From Clostridium sp. UBA2485 (GTDB lineage: Bacteria; Bacillota; Clostridia; Clostridiales; Clostridiaceae), in NCBI RefSeq assembly GCF_002341865.1, contig NZ_DDOV01000031.1, positions 48,723 to 112,722 of the forward strand: DNA of 64,000 bases. The letters run 5' to 3'. Positions within the stretch are counted from its first letter, which is position 1. Each line of letters opens with the position of its first letter. The notes under the pieces were generated by a model. The model did no database searches and was not told the DNA's origin. It worked only from the letters and a program-made list of their open reading frames with translations. Below, piece after piece: positions 17,414 through 26,974 of this stretch. Made by a program: the position numbers and the translations under genes.

Positions 17414-18982
17414 ATGAAACCATTACTTTATATACATTATAGAAGCTTCATTAATTTTTTTAAGGATATGGTTAAAAAACCTCTAAAGCTTTTAGGTGTA
17501 ATTTTTTATGTTGGACTATTAGTCTTTGCAATAATTGGAGGGTTAAAAAGTGCAACAGGTGGTGATTATAAATCACCAGAAATACTTTTAGCTATAACAT
17601 CAGGCGTTTGTATTTTCTTTTATGGATTAACCTTATTTGGTAGCGGAAGTAGTAAGGGGCTATTTAGAAAAAGTGATGTAAACTTTGTATTCACATCTCC
17701 TATTAAGCCACAAAAGGCAATTGTTTATGCCTGCATTAAAAATATGGCACAGCTTCTTATATTTGTTATTATGATTGCATTTAATTCAGCTACATTGGTG
17801 AGGTTCTTTAATTTAAAAGATACAGGTTTAATAAATATTTATGTATCAATAATTTTTTGCTTAATTTCAACTAGTGCGGTATCTGTATTATTAATATCAT
17901 TAAATACTAAATATCCGATGTTAGATAAAATAACTAAGTATATAGCATATATACTAGGTGCAGCTCTTGTTATACAATTTGGATTTAGTTATTTTTCTAC
18001 TAATAGCTTATATGAAGCATTTATAAACACCTTTAATAGTAATGTTTTATATTATGTTCCACTACTGGGATGGAATATGCAGATAGTTAAAGGTGGATTA
18101 GTTGGTTTTGAAGTTAACATTATTATTTTCATAGGAGCATTTTTATTATTTATAGCTGTAATAATTTATACTATAAATAGAATGAACTTAGAGTATACAG
18201 AAGAAATGGTACAAAAAGCAGAAGAGTTTGAGGAAGCGCTAGAATCTGTTAAAGATGGTAAGCAAATGAATGTCTTCAGCAAAAAGGGAAAGGCAAAAAT
18301 GCTAAGAGAAGCTAAAGTTAATTACAACAAAAGTGGTGCTGCAACAATCTTTAAAAGACAGATATTAGAATTTAAAAAGCGTGGAGTATATACTCAAGGA
18401 TTAAAATTATTAGCATTTACGTTAATCACTATTATAGCAACATATAAATCAGGAGAAAACGGCTTTAATATAGCACTTGGAATAAATTTATATTTTGCTT
18501 TTATAATGACAATGTCTGGAGCAATAGGCGGAGAAAGAAAAAAACACTATATTTATTTAATTCCAGATAGTAATTTTAATAAGTTATTTTATAGTACTTT
18601 ATTTGATAACTTAATCACTATTTTTAATGGATTAGTAATTTTCTTACTTCCTGCTATTATATTTAGAATAAGTATAATTAATATAGTATTAAATATAGCT
18701 ATATATTCAATGTTCCATTATTATTTAAGATATAATGAAATAATATTTAGTAAGTATTTAGGAAATATATTAACAAAACAATTAAAACCACTTATATATT
18801 CCTTACTTTTGGTTATAACTTTAGTGTTAGGTGGATTAATAATTGGAGTAATGGCAGCTTACATTGGTGAAGCATTCACTGTTATTTATGGTAAAATAAT
18901 AGCATTAATATATATAACAATTTTATGTTTCATATTTATGATATGGGCAAAAGCTATATTTAATAATATGGAATTAGAATAA
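17414..18982 (+). CDS. Putative ABC exporter membrane subunit
   Basis: 522 residues with roughly ten hydrophobic segments, a soluble loop around residues 260-310 (MNLEYTEEMVQKAEEFEEAL) and no ATPase motifs. The general build matches the putative ABC exporter membrane family (PF16962-like) that pairs with a single small ATPase. It starts after AGGAGGTGGG, 12 bases after the ATPase gene, and is closed by a terminator 22 bases after its stop. No cargo gene is adjacent. Confidence 0.75.
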   Translation: MKPLLYIHYRSFINFFKDMVKKPLKLLGVIFYVGLLVFAIIGGLKSATGGDYKSPEILLAITSGVCIFFYGLTLFGSGSSKGLFRKSDVNFVFTSPIKPQKAIVYACIKNMAQLLIFVIMIAFNSATLVRFFNLKDTGLINIYVSIIFCLISTSAVSVLLISLNTKYPMLDKITKYIAYILGAALVIQFGFSYFSTNSLYEAFINTFNSNVLYYVPLLGWNMQIVKGGLVGFEVNIIIFIGAFLLFIAVIIYTINRMNLEYTEEMVQKAEEFEEALESVKDGKQMNVFSKKGKAKMLREAKVNYNKSGAATIFKRQILEFKKRGVYTQGLKLLAFTLITIIATYKSGENGFNIALGINLYFAFIMTMSGAIGGERKKHYIYLIPDSNFNKLFYSTLFDNLITIFNGLVIFLLPAIIFRISIINIVLNIAIYSMFHYYLRYNEIIFSKYLGNILTKQLKPLIYSLLLVITLVLGGLIIGVMAAYIGEAFTVIYGKIIALIYITILCFIFMIWAKAIFNNMELE

Positions 18983-19004
18983 AGGGATTTAAGAATAGCA
19001 ATAG

Positions 19005-19035
19005 AAGATAGCTTTGAAAGAGGCTATCTTTTTTT
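19005..19035 (+). terminator. Intrinsic terminator of the ABC exporter pair
   Basis: AAGATAGC/GCTATCTT stem with a 10-base loop, followed by TTTTT. An in-frame ATG at 19036 falls immediately after it and is not used as the next start. Confidence 0.88.
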
Positions 19036-19155
19036 ATGATTAAATTAATAGCTATAATACATAAAATCTTATTATTTTTCCAAAATTTAAGCTTTAAAGT
19101 TGTATTACTATATGAAAGGCTTTTCAAATTAATAAATTTTGGGAGGAGGGGTATT

Positions 19156-19722
19156 GTGGATGATAAAGAAATTATCAAATCAATATTAGAGGGAAATAAG
19201 AACGATTTTGAAAAAATACTCATTAAATATGATAAAAAAGTATATGGATTTATATGTAAACTTATAGGAGATAAACATATAGCTCAAGACTTGGCTCAAG
19301 AGACTTTTCTTAAGGCATATAGAAATCTTTATAATTTTGATTGCAATAAAAATTTTATAACTTGGCTTTTTACTATAGCTAAGAATACCAGTTTCAATTA
19401 TTTAAAAAGCAATGCAGCTAAAAGCTTTGAAAAAATTGACGAAGAATTTGCTCATGATTTAACACCGGAAGTAGTTATTGAAAATAAAGAAAAAATGAAA
19501 GAACTATATGAATTAATTCATAGTCTGCCTGAAAAATATAGAGTTCTAATATTACTTAAATACGTAGAAAAATTAACTGCAGAAGATATAGGAAAAGTTC
19601 TAAACCTGCCAAAAGGTAAAGTAGAATCAAGACTTTATATAGCTAGGCAAAAACTTATATCCACGAGAAATAAGAATAATGAAAAGAAGGTGAAGAATTT
19701 ATGCATGATAAAAGACAATTAA
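19156..19722 (+). CDS. ECF-type RNA polymerase sigma factor
   Basis: 188 residues from GTG 19156, which follows GGGAGGAGGGG. The upstream in-frame ATG (19036) lies on a terminator and would add 40 hydrophobic residues untypical of sigma factors. Region 2 is recognised by IAQDLAQETFLKAYRNL and FITWLFTIAKN; region 4 by LPEKYRVLILLKYVEKLTAEDIG and a C-terminal HTH (GKVESRLYIARQKL). The membrane protein that follows overlaps its end by 22 bases and is the likely anti-sigma factor. Confidence 0.88.
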   Translation: MDDKEIIKSILEGNKNDFEKILIKYDKKVYGFICKLIGDKHIAQDLAQETFLKAYRNLYNFDCNKNFITWLFTIAKNTSFNYLKSNAAKSFEKIDEEFAHDLTPEVVIENKEKMKELYELIHSLPEKYRVLILLKYVEKLTAEDIGKVLNLPKGKVESRLYIARQKLISTRNKNNEKKVKNLCMIKDN

Positions 19723-21116
19723 AACTTATAAATAAGTTATTTAATATAGAAAAAACATATGATATAAATTCTGAAGAAGAAGCTATTCTTGAAGGTGAAC
19801 TTTTAGAACTATTTGAGGAAGAAATGCCGGATGAAGATTTTAGAAGTAACGTAATGGAATTAATAGATAAAGAAGATGTCCAATTTAAAAATAAAAAGTT
19901 GAAAAAAAATAAAAAATCCTTAATAGCAGTTTGTGCAGTTATAATAGCTTTAATAATAATATTGCCTTATAACAAAGTTATAGTAGATGCTATTGAACAA
20001 TGGGTAAGAAGTATAACTATCACAAATGATGGAATATCACAAACTTTTAAAAATGTGGAGGATATAGAGGCTTGGAAGGAAAGTTGTAAAGAAATAAAAG
20101 TAAGTGAATATGAAAAAATAAAACGGATTAGACCAATCTGTAGCAAAGAATATATTAATGCTAATTTAAAAGGAGCAGAAGGATTTTTTGATTCAAAAGG
20201 AGCAAAAGAATACCTTAAGAATGAATCAATAATACAATTGTATAATCTTGGAGATTTAGAATTAGATAAGATGATATATTATGATTATAACGATAGCAAA
20301 TTTTTTCAATATTTTTTTTCAAATGCATATCGAAATGATGGCTCAGAGGATTATGGCGATATAAATGTTATAATACAAAAATACGATAAAGGACCTGTTA
20401 ATAATACTATTTGTTATGAAGGAAATAGTAAATTTAAAAAGGTTAAGGTATTATCTTATGAGGGTGCTTTTCAAGATGGGACCTTTGAGTACGAAAACTG
20501 TCCGTATGATTATAAATCTATAATTATACCTATTCCAGAAGAGGGAGTAGAAATAAGATTAAGATTTGATAATTACTTAAGTAAGAATTTAGATAAAAAT
20601 CTTGAAGATGAAGTAATAAAAATGATGGAACAGATAATAAGAGAAATAAAGAGAAATAAGAATTTAAAAGTAGTTACTGACAAAAAATATAATACTGTAA
20701 AAGAAGGAGAGAAATATATAAAAGAGCAATCAATTATAAAATTACATGAGCTATTAGGAGTACAATTGGATAGTATGGAATATAAAAAGTATGATAATAA
20801 AGAAAATTTCAGCTATTTATATATAGATAAAAACCTTGAGACAGCATCTTCTAAGAGTATAAATAATATTAGTGTAGACATAACAAAATATAATAAAGAT
20901 AATAGTGGCAATATATCAGTACCAATTTCAGATTTTGAAAAAGTAAATATTCTATCTTATGATGGAATATTTATGACACCTTTTGATGATGGCGAATGCC
21001 TTGAATTATATATGCCAGATAAAAAAATTAAGATACATTTATCTTCCACCAATGATATGAAAAAAGAAGACGCAATAAAAGCGATGGAAACAATAATAAG
21101 GGATATTAACAAATAA
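19701..21116 (+). CDS. Membrane-anchored partner (probable anti-sigma factor) with duplicated outer domain
   Basis: 471 residues. A cytoplasmic N-terminus of about 72 acidic residues is followed by one transmembrane helix (about 75-92, LIAVCAVIIALIIILPY). The large extracytoplasmic part contains two similar halves: the first has SIIQLYNLGDLELDKMIYYD and VKVLSYEGAF, the second SIIKLHELLGVQLDSMEYKK and VNILSYDGIF. The overlap with the sigma gene and the topology argue for an anti-sigma role, though no zinc-binding anti-sigma motif is seen. Confidence 0.65.
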   Translation: MHDKRQLKLINKLFNIEKTYDINSEEEAILEGELLELFEEEMPDEDFRSNVMELIDKEDVQFKNKKLKKNKKSLIAVCAVIIALIIILPYNKVIVDAIEQWVRSITITNDGISQTFKNVEDIEAWKESCKEIKVSEYEKIKRIRPICSKEYINANLKGAEGFFDSKGAKEYLKNESIIQLYNLGDLELDKMIYYDYNDSKFFQYFFSNAYRNDGSEDYGDINVIIQKYDKGPVNNTICYEGNSKFKKVKVLSYEGAFQDGTFEYENCPYDYKSIIIPIPEEGVEIRLRFDNYLSKNLDKNLEDEVIKMMEQIIREIKRNKNLKVVTDKKYNTVKEGEKYIKEQSIIKLHELLGVQLDSMEYKKYDNKENFSYLYIDKNLETASSKSINNISVDITKYNKDNSGNISVPISDFEKVNILSYDGIFMTPFDDGECLELYMPDKKIKIHLSSTNDMKKEDAIKAMETIIRDINK

Positions 21117-21136
21117 TTTAAATATGGCAGAAACAT

Positions 21137-21198
21137 AGTGGTATTTAAGAGGTTCTTAGATACCACTTTGTTATATAAATTATAACAAAGTGATTTTT
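21137..21198 (+). terminator. Two overlapping hairpins, the second a terminator
   Basis: AGTGGTAT (21137-21144) pairs with ATACCACT (21160-21167). CACTTTGTTATA (21164-21175) pairs perfectly with TATAACAAAGTG (21181-21192), followed by ATTTTTATTT. The two stems share bases 21164-21167, so they compete at the base. The second is a good intrinsic terminator for the sigma/anti-sigma pair, upstream of the histidine kinase gene. Confidence 0.75.
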
Positions 21199-21257
21199 AT
21201 TTACTATTTATTCTAATTAAATTATCATATAAATTAGAAGCTCTGGAGGTAATTTTC

Positions 21258-22424
21258 ATGAAAGAAACAAGTTTATTTTATTTACTTTTATCAAGATTTA
21301 TAACTTATATAGGTGTATTTATAACATCTCTAGTTATCATGGATAAAGATATAAACACATTAGTAATGTTTTCTTTTCTATTTATAATAATTTTAATAAA
21401 TTCTTCCTTTAGAGTAAGTAAATTTATATATAAACCTTCTCTTTTTATATTATCAGCACTTGTAGAAATTCTAATTGTTATATATATGCAATATGGTAAT
21501 AATTCAATTGCTTTTGTATATTTTTATATAATAAATATAGATTTATATTTGCTTTTAGAATTAAAGCAAGCGCTTTATTTATCTATTCCCATATATATTG
21601 GAATGTTTATATGTTTATTACCTAACACTTTAGAAGTTATTCTTAAAGATTTTATTTTAAATTCTTCCATTATGATATTTATGTCATCATCCGCATCTTT
21701 AATGAGAATTGAAATTGTAATGAGGCAGAAAATACAAGGATTATATGATGAACTTAAAAAATCTAGAGACGAGCTTGAGAGTGCAAATGAAAAGCTTACT
21801 GAATACTCTAAAAGAGTTGAGAATATTGCTGTATTAAATGAGAGAAATAGGTTAGCAGGAGAAATTCATGATACTATAGGTCACAGTCTTACTGCTTTAA
21901 TAATGGAATTAGATATATGTGATAAATTAATAGATAAAGATATTGGTAAAACAAAGACAGAGCTCAATAAGGCAACAGAGCTTGCTAGGTATTCCTTATC
22001 TGAGGTAAGGAGATCTGTTAGAGCTATCAAACCTTCAGATAGCGAAAGTCTTGCAGGAATACATGCTATAGGAGAACTTATAAAAGATTTTGAGAAAAGT
22101 TCTAAGATTGATATAGAATTTAAGGTTTCTAGAAATCAATATAAGTTGTCTCCAACTGTCGAAGTTACAATATATAGAGCCATACAGGAAGCATTAACAA
22201 ATTCAGCGAAACATGGAAAAGTAGATAAGGTTTTAATAGATTTAATTTTTAGCAGTGGTAAAGTAATTCTTAATATTAAGGATAATGGAAAAGGGAATGG
22301 TATATTTGCAAAAGGTGTAGGACTTAGAACTATGGAAGAGAGAGTACATTCTCTTGGAGGACAAATAAAATTTTTATATGATAATGGATTTACAGTATAT
22401 ATAGAAATACCTTTGGAGGATTAA
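21258..22424 (+). CDS. NarL-type sensor histidine kinase (LnrJ/YfiJ-like)
   Basis: 388 residues. Residues ~1-150 contain about five to six hydrophobic segments, then a coiled linker (LYDELKKSRDELESANEKL). A HisKA_3 domain follows with the phospho-acceptor His in NRLAGEIHDTIGHSL, and an HATPase_c domain with DNGKGNG and GLRTMEERV. It is two bases before its response regulator gene. The order kinase, regulator, ATPase, permease, permease copies the B. subtilis lnrJK-lnrLMN locus (linearmycin sensing and export), so a membrane-active compound may be the signal. Confidence 0.85.
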   Translation: MKETSLFYLLLSRFITYIGVFITSLVIMDKDINTLVMFSFLFIIILINSSFRVSKFIYKPSLFILSALVEILIVIYMQYGNNSIAFVYFYIINIDLYLLLELKQALYLSIPIYIGMFICLLPNTLEVILKDFILNSSIMIFMSSSASLMRIEIVMRQKIQGLYDELKKSRDELESANEKLTEYSKRVENIAVLNERNRLAGEIHDTIGHSLTALIMELDICDKLIDKDIGKTKTELNKATELARYSLSEVRRSVRAIKPSDSESLAGIHAIGELIKDFEKSSKIDIEFKVSRNQYKLSPTVEVTIYRAIQEALTNSAKHGKVDKVLIDLIFSSGKVILNIKDNGKGNGIFAKGVGLRTMEERVHSLGGQIKFLYDNGFTVYIEIPLED

Positions 22425-22426
22425 TT

Positions 22427-23095
22427 ATGGATAAAATAAAGATTGTTATAGCAGATGATCAATCTATAATAAGGGATGGATTAAAACTCATTTTAAGTAT
22501 GGAAGATGATTTAGAAGTTGTTGGTGTTGCATCTAATGGTGATGAAGCATATGAAATGGTGAAAGAATTAAAGCCTCATGTAGTGCTTATGGATATAAGA
22601 ATGCCTGTTTGTGATGGAGTTATGGGCACAAAGAAAATTTGCGAGGAATATCCCAATATAAAAATTATAATACTTACAACTTTTAATGATGATACTTATA
22701 TTTTTGAAGCCTTAAAAGCCGGCGCCAAAGGTTATTTACTTAAGGATGTTCAATCTGATGAACTTGCAAACTCCATAAGAATTGTTGCTAAGGGGGGAGT
22801 GCTAATTCATCCAGATGTTGCGGCAAAAGTGGTAAAGGAGCTAGGCAATCATAATAAATATGATGGAGGTAAAACTAAGACATTAAAAGACCTCACAGCA
22901 AGAGAGTTTCAAATAATGAAACTAATAGGCAAAGGAAAAACAAATAAAGAAATTGCTTCAGAATTATTTATATCTGAAGGTACGGTTAAAAATCATATAA
23001 CTAATATATTAAGTAAACTTTATTTAAGAGATCGCACACAAATAGCTCTCTATGCTACAGAAAACAAGTTTGTATCCACCTCTGGGGAACAGTAG
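22427..23095 (+). CDS. NarL/FixJ-type response regulator (LnrK/YfiK-like)
   Basis: 222 residues: a receiver domain with phospho-acceptor Asp in VVLMDIRMPVCDG and Lys in AKGYLLKD, then a LuxR-type HTH (LTAREFQIMKLIGKGKTNKE). The start follows TTTGGAGGATTAATT. The last residues (TSGEQ) and the TAG stop are encoded by the palindromic repeat that begins at 23077, so the original C-terminus may have been altered by that element. It probably controls the downstream ABC genes. Confidence 0.87.
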   Translation: MDKIKIVIADDQSIIRDGLKLILSMEDDLEVVGVASNGDEAYEMVKELKPHVVLMDIRMPVCDGVMGTKKICEEYPNIKIIILTTFNDDTYIFEALKAGAKGYLLKDVQSDELANSIRIVAKGGVLIHPDVAAKVVKELGNHNKYDGGKTKTLKDLTAREFQIMKLIGKGKTNKEIASELFISEGTVKNHITNILSKLYLRDRTQIALYATENKFVSTSGEQ

Positions 23096-23127
23096 TGAAG
23101 CCCTTTAGGGTTCCCCTGAGGTGCAGT
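23077..23127. repeat. GGGGAAC palindromic repeat, copy A
   Basis: ACCTC-T-GGGGAAC and GTTCCCC-T-GAGGT form a long stem enclosing AGTAGTGAAGCCCTTTAG. Copies B (26918) and C (27160) are almost identical. The element supplies the stop codon of the response regulator gene. It is markedly GC-richer than its surroundings. Confidence 0.85.
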
Positions 23128-23248
23128 ATAGTGTGGAGCAAGATTAGTGAATTTATACTAGATCTTTGGAGAGAAGCAATTTAATTAAAATATTGTTTAA
23201 TGTTGCAGATACTGTGCCATATCCAACTACACCCCAGGGGCTTCAACA

Positions 23249-23456
23249 ATGGAGAATTCAAAATTGACAATTTAAAATTAAGGTTGAAATTTTTTTTAGC
23301 AAAATAATTTCTTTGGATATGTTTCTAACTAGCAATTATATTGCTAGTTATGTGGAGAACATTGTTCAGCGTTGCAGATAAATAATTTTAAATTTCTCAG
23401 TGGTAGCTGAGAAATATCCACAACTATGAATTGTGCATTTTGAATTGTGCATTGAA
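23249..23456. repeat. Dispersed GAGAATTGACAATTATG-type element, full copy
   Basis: The left end GGAGAATTCAAAATTGACAA is partly mirrored by the right end GAATTGTGCATTTTGAATTG. The centre holds AACTAGCAATTATATTGCTA (a stem identical in type to the glmM terminator) and TTTCTCAGTGGTAGCTGAGA. It is about 200 bp and non-coding. The 23128-23248 stretch before it holds no gene. Confidence 0.65.
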
Positions 23457-23484
23457 AACCATGACTTAGGTCATGGTTTTTTTT
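23455..23484 (+). terminator. Intrinsic terminator after the two-component genes
   Basis: AAAACCATGAC/GTCATGGTTTT stem with a TTAG loop, followed by TTTT. The repeats above lie between it and the response regulator stop codon, as if inserted into the 3' untranslated region. Confidence 0.88.
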
Positions 23485-23576
23485 ATCCTAAATTATGACC
23501 TTATGTAGATTTAGTGTAAAGAGTTTTTTTATATAATTTATATAGAGTAGAAAAAGCTATGGAGAGAAGGGATATT

Positions 23577-24512
23577 TTGAGTTTTATAGAGATTAGAAAT
23601 TTAGTAAAAAAATATAAATGTAATACTGCTGTAGATAATATTAATTTTCATATAGAAAAGGGTGAGCTATTTGGTCTTTTAGGGCCTAATGGTGCAGGAA
23701 AATCCACCACAATATCTATGCTGTCGGGAATTTTAAAACCATCAGCCGGAAATATTTATATAAATGATAATGATGTTGTGGAGAAAAACATGATAGTTAA
23801 AAAAATGTTAGGGCTTGTTCCACAAGATATTGCATTATATCCTACATTAAGCGCCAAAGAAAACTTAATGTTTTGGGGCAAAATGTATGGAGTGCCTAAA
23901 GTGGTTTTAAAAAATAGAGTATTAGAAGTTTTACAAATAGTAGGGCTTGAAGAGAGAAAAAATGAAATGATAAAGAACTATTCTGGTGGTATGAAAAGAA
24001 GAATTAACATTGGAGCAGCTCTTCTTCACAATCCTGAGATATTAATTATGGATGAACCTACAGTAGGTATCGATCCACAATCAAGAAATCATATTCTAGA
24101 AACAGTAAAAAAGTTAAATCAAGAGGGGATGACTGTAATATATACAAGTCACTATATGGAAGAAGTAGAGTATCTTTGTAATCAAATCGGAATAATGGAT
24201 AAAGGGAAGTTAATAGCTTTTGGAAATAAAGATGATATTAAAAAAACTGCAATTAATAAAGAAAAAATAGAAATTAAATTATCACAAATTACTCCAGCTA
24301 TAGGTGAAGCAATAAAAGAGCTTCCTTCTGTAGAAAAGCTAATTATAAAAGACAGGGATATTACTATATATTCAAAAGGTAATGGCGAGCTTTTAGCAGA
24401 TATAATTTCTATAACTAATAAGGCAAAAATAAAGATATTATCTATCAACATTGAAGAACCAAATTTAGAAAGTGTATTTATACACCTTACAGGAAAAGCA
24501 TTAAGAGATTAG
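23577..24512 (+). CDS. ABC transporter ATP-binding protein (LnrL/YfiL-like)
   Basis: 311 residues from TTG 23577, chosen because GAGAAGGGA lies just upstream and the protein then begins FIEIRNLVKKY as in relatives; an ATG at 23559 lies ahead of that site. Walker A GPNGAGKST, signature YSGGMKRR, Walker B ILIMDEP and H-loop TSH are present. A C-terminal extension of about 90 residues is typical of drug-exporting DrrA-type ATPases. Two ABC-2 permease genes follow at 10 and 9 bases. Confidence 0.88.
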   Translation: MSFIEIRNLVKKYKCNTAVDNINFHIEKGELFGLLGPNGAGKSTTISMLSGILKPSAGNIYINDNDVVEKNMIVKKMLGLVPQDIALYPTLSAKENLMFWGKMYGVPKVVLKNRVLEVLQIVGLEERKNEMIKNYSGGMKRRINIGAALLHNPEILIMDEPTVGIDPQSRNHILETVKKLNQEGMTVIYTSHYMEEVEYLCNQIGIMDKGKLIAFGNKDDIKKTAINKEKIEIKLSQITPAIGEAIKELPSVEKLIIKDRDITIYSKGNGELLADIISITNKAKIKILSINIEEPNLESVFIHLTGKALRD

Positions 24513-24522
24513 GAGGACAGAT

Positions 24523-25707
24523 ATGAAGATATTAAATATAGCCTTTAAAGATTTGCTCATAAATGCAAAAGATAAGGGGGCATTAGGGACTATAATACTT
24601 ATGCCTGTAGTCTTGATATTTGTTCTTGGTATGAGTTTATCAACTATGTTCAATGAAGATAAATTAATCATGAAGCCTTTTGATGTTGTAGTGGTAGATA
24701 AAGATAAAGAAGAATATGGAAAAGACTTTAAAGAATTTTTTAAATCTAAAGATATGGAAACTATAGTTAATATAAAAGAGCTAGATGAAAATATAGCAAG
24801 AAATAAAGTTAAAAATGGTGATATACCTGTATTAATAATAGTTCCAGAACAGTATTCAAAATCTATAAGGGAAGGAAAAGAAACTAATATTGAAATCTAT
24901 ACAGATCCAGGAAGTCCACTTAGTAGTAAGATAATTGAAAGCTTAGTAAAAAGCTATACAGGTATAAGCTCTTCAATTCAGGGAGCAATTGATGCAGCAG
25001 ATAAAGTTCTTAAAGACTATAATATGAACGGATATATGATTGCACCTGATTTAGAGAAGGTTATAGAAAGTAATAAGATTGAATTTAAAGAAAGCAGCTT
25101 TAAAAGTGGTAATGGATTATCCGCAATTCAGTACTATTCTGCAGCAATGATTGCAATGTTTATATTATTTGTAGGGATGATAGGAACAAGTTCAATAATT
25201 GAAGAAAGAAATCGAAAGACACTTTTAAGACTTATGAGTTCATCAGTATCAAAAGGAACTATAGTTACAGGAAAATTTCTTGGACTTTTTGCTATTGGCA
25301 CATTAGACGTTTTTATTTTAATATTATTTACAAAATTTGCATTTAAAGTAAGTTGGGGTAATTCTATTTTAGGATTAATAATACTTTCAGCTTCAATGAT
25401 ATTTGCATCCTGTGGATTCGCCATGTTATTAGCTACTATGTTTAAGACTTCAAAGGCTGTTAATTCAATAAATCCGGCTTTAATAATGATAATGTCCTTT
25501 TTAGGTGGAAATATGTATCCCTTATTTTTAATGCCTTCAACGTTACAAGCTGTTTCAAAAATAACTCCAAACAATTGGGCACTTAGAGGATATTTAAGTC
25601 TTATGTTAAATAATGGTGCTAGTTCAATTTTTCTTCCTTCAATAATTTTATTTATTATGGGTATGGTATTTCTTACATTAGGAATATCAAGACTAAAGCT
25701 TGATTAG
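24523..25707 (+). CDS. ABC-2 type permease (LnrM/YfiM-like)
   Basis: 394 residues. One N-terminal helix (GTIILMPVVLIFVLGMSL), a large extracytoplasmic domain (about 45-200), then five C-terminal helices including SAAMIAMFILFVGMIGTSS with the following IIEERNRKTLLRL, a hallmark of ABC2_membrane_3 permeases. The start follows TAGGAGG. It should form a heterodimer with the next gene product. Confidence 0.87.
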   Translation: MKILNIAFKDLLINAKDKGALGTIILMPVVLIFVLGMSLSTMFNEDKLIMKPFDVVVVDKDKEEYGKDFKEFFKSKDMETIVNIKELDENIARNKVKNGDIPVLIIVPEQYSKSIREGKETNIEIYTDPGSPLSSKIIESLVKSYTGISSSIQGAIDAADKVLKDYNMNGYMIAPDLEKVIESNKIEFKESSFKSGNGLSAIQYYSAAMIAMFILFVGMIGTSSIIEERNRKTLLRLMSSSVSKGTIVTGKFLGLFAIGTLDVFILILFTKFAFKVSWGNSILGLIILSASMIFASCGFAMLLATMFKTSKAVNSINPALIMIMSFLGGNMYPLFLMPSTLQAVSKITPNNWALRGYLSLMLNNGASSIFLPSIILFIMGMVFLTLGISRLKLD

Positions 25708-25716
25708 GGGGATAAT

Positions 25717-26916
25717 ATGAAAAAACTTATTGATATAGCATTATTAAAAGTTAAAATTACGCTTAAAGATAAGACTGCATTAGCATGGATGTTCATTGCT
25801 CCACTAATATTCATAATAATACTTGTTTGGGGTTTTGGATCAGGAGATAAAAGTGATGGAATTTATCCAATAACTATAATAAATATGGACAAAGGCTACT
25901 ATTCAAAGGAGCTTATTACCATGCTTAAAAAGGATAAGGCATTTGAAGTAACAGAATGCGACTATGAAAAAGCAAAGAAAATTGTTGAGGATGGCAATAC
26001 TGCTATGGGCATTATTATTCCTAATGGATTTTCAAGTTCTATAGAAAAGGAAGAAAAGATTCAAATTGAGCTATTAAAACTTCAAAACAATGAAAGTACA
26101 GCTTCAATAACTACTATTATAAATAATTATATATATCAAATTAACATTAAATATAAAGCAAAAGATGCTGTGTCTTCGATTTTATATGGAATTGAAAATA
26201 TAGATGATAAAGAGAGAATAGATGGTAAAAAAGCTATGGAAACTTCACTGTCAAATAATATGAATTCTCCAAAAATAAAATTTTCTATAAAAAGTGCCAC
26301 AGAAAATGAAGAAAAGAATATTGATAGTCTATCTTACTCATCTTTAGGCATATTAGTAATGTTTATAGGGCTTTTTCTATCAGGAGATTCAGGGGCAATA
26401 CTTGAAGAAAAGGATATTAACACTTGGTATAGAATAAAATCAACTCCAACAAAGCAGTATAGTTTTCTTGGAGGACATGTCTTAGGCAATTTTATACTTG
26501 GATGGATACAGGTTGGACTATTAATAATTATAAGCAGATATATATTTAATATAAATTGGGGAAATTCTATACTTGGATTATTTATATTATTTTCTACTTT
26601 TATTCTTTCAATAATTGGGTTAGGAACTTTCCTATCTTCTCTTGTAGACTCTAAGGCTCAGCTTTCTGCATTATCGCCTATAACTACCATGCCTGCATCA
26701 CTACTAGCAGGATGTATGTGGCCAATAGAAATAATGCCAGATATAATGATAACCATATCTAATTTTGTACCTCAAAGATGGGTTATAAAAGGAATGACGG
26801 ACCTAATTTCTAGAGGAGGCAGTATAAGTTCAATATATATTCCCTCGGCAGTACTACTACTATTTGCAGTTATATTTTTCACAGCAGGACTAACAGTTAA
26901 TCAATTGAGAACTTAG
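25717..26916 (+). CDS. ABC-2 type permease (LnrN/YfiN-like)
   Basis: 399 residues with the same one-plus-five helix plan as its neighbour. The post-helix motif reads ILEEKDINTWYRIKSTP, and NWGNSILGL is shared nearly exactly with the previous permease, so the two are paralogues. The start follows TAGGGGGGATAAT. The stop codon is just upstream of palindromic repeat copy B, at the end of the operon. Confidence 0.87.
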   Translation: MKKLIDIALLKVKITLKDKTALAWMFIAPLIFIIILVWGFGSGDKSDGIYPITIINMDKGYYSKELITMLKKDKAFEVTECDYEKAKKIVEDGNTAMGIIIPNGFSSSIEKEEKIQIELLKLQNNESTASITTIINNYIYQINIKYKAKDAVSSILYGIENIDDKERIDGKKAMETSLSNNMNSPKIKFSIKSATENEEKNIDSLSYSSLGILVMFIGLFLSGDSGAILEEKDINTWYRIKSTPTKQYSFLGGHVLGNFILGWIQVGLLIIISRYIFNINWGNSILGLFILFSTFILSIIGLGTFLSSLVDSKAQLSALSPITTMPASLLAGCMWPIEIMPDIMITISNFVPQRWVIKGMTDLISRGGSISSIYIPSAVLLLFAVIFFTAGLTVNQLRT

Positions 26917-26917
26917 C

Positions 26918-26969
26918 AACCTCTGGGGAACAGTAGTGAAACCCTTTAGGGTTCCCCTGAGGTGCAGTA
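26918..26969. repeat. GGGGAAC palindromic repeat, copy B
   Basis: Same sequence as copy A except A for G in GTGAAACCCTTTAG. It begins directly after the stop codon of the second permease gene. Confidence 0.85.
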
Positions 26970-26974
26970 TTTTG

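Noticed and set aside
19036..19155. Upstream ATG start for the ECF sigma factor
   Set aside because: It would start on the T tract of a terminator, add 40 hydrophobic residues and ignore the strong GGGAGGAGGGG site before GTG 19156.
25134..25574. 146-codon minus-strand ORF inside the first Lnr-like permease
   Set aside because: It mirrors transmembrane coding sequence on the other strand; no RBS or family resemblance.
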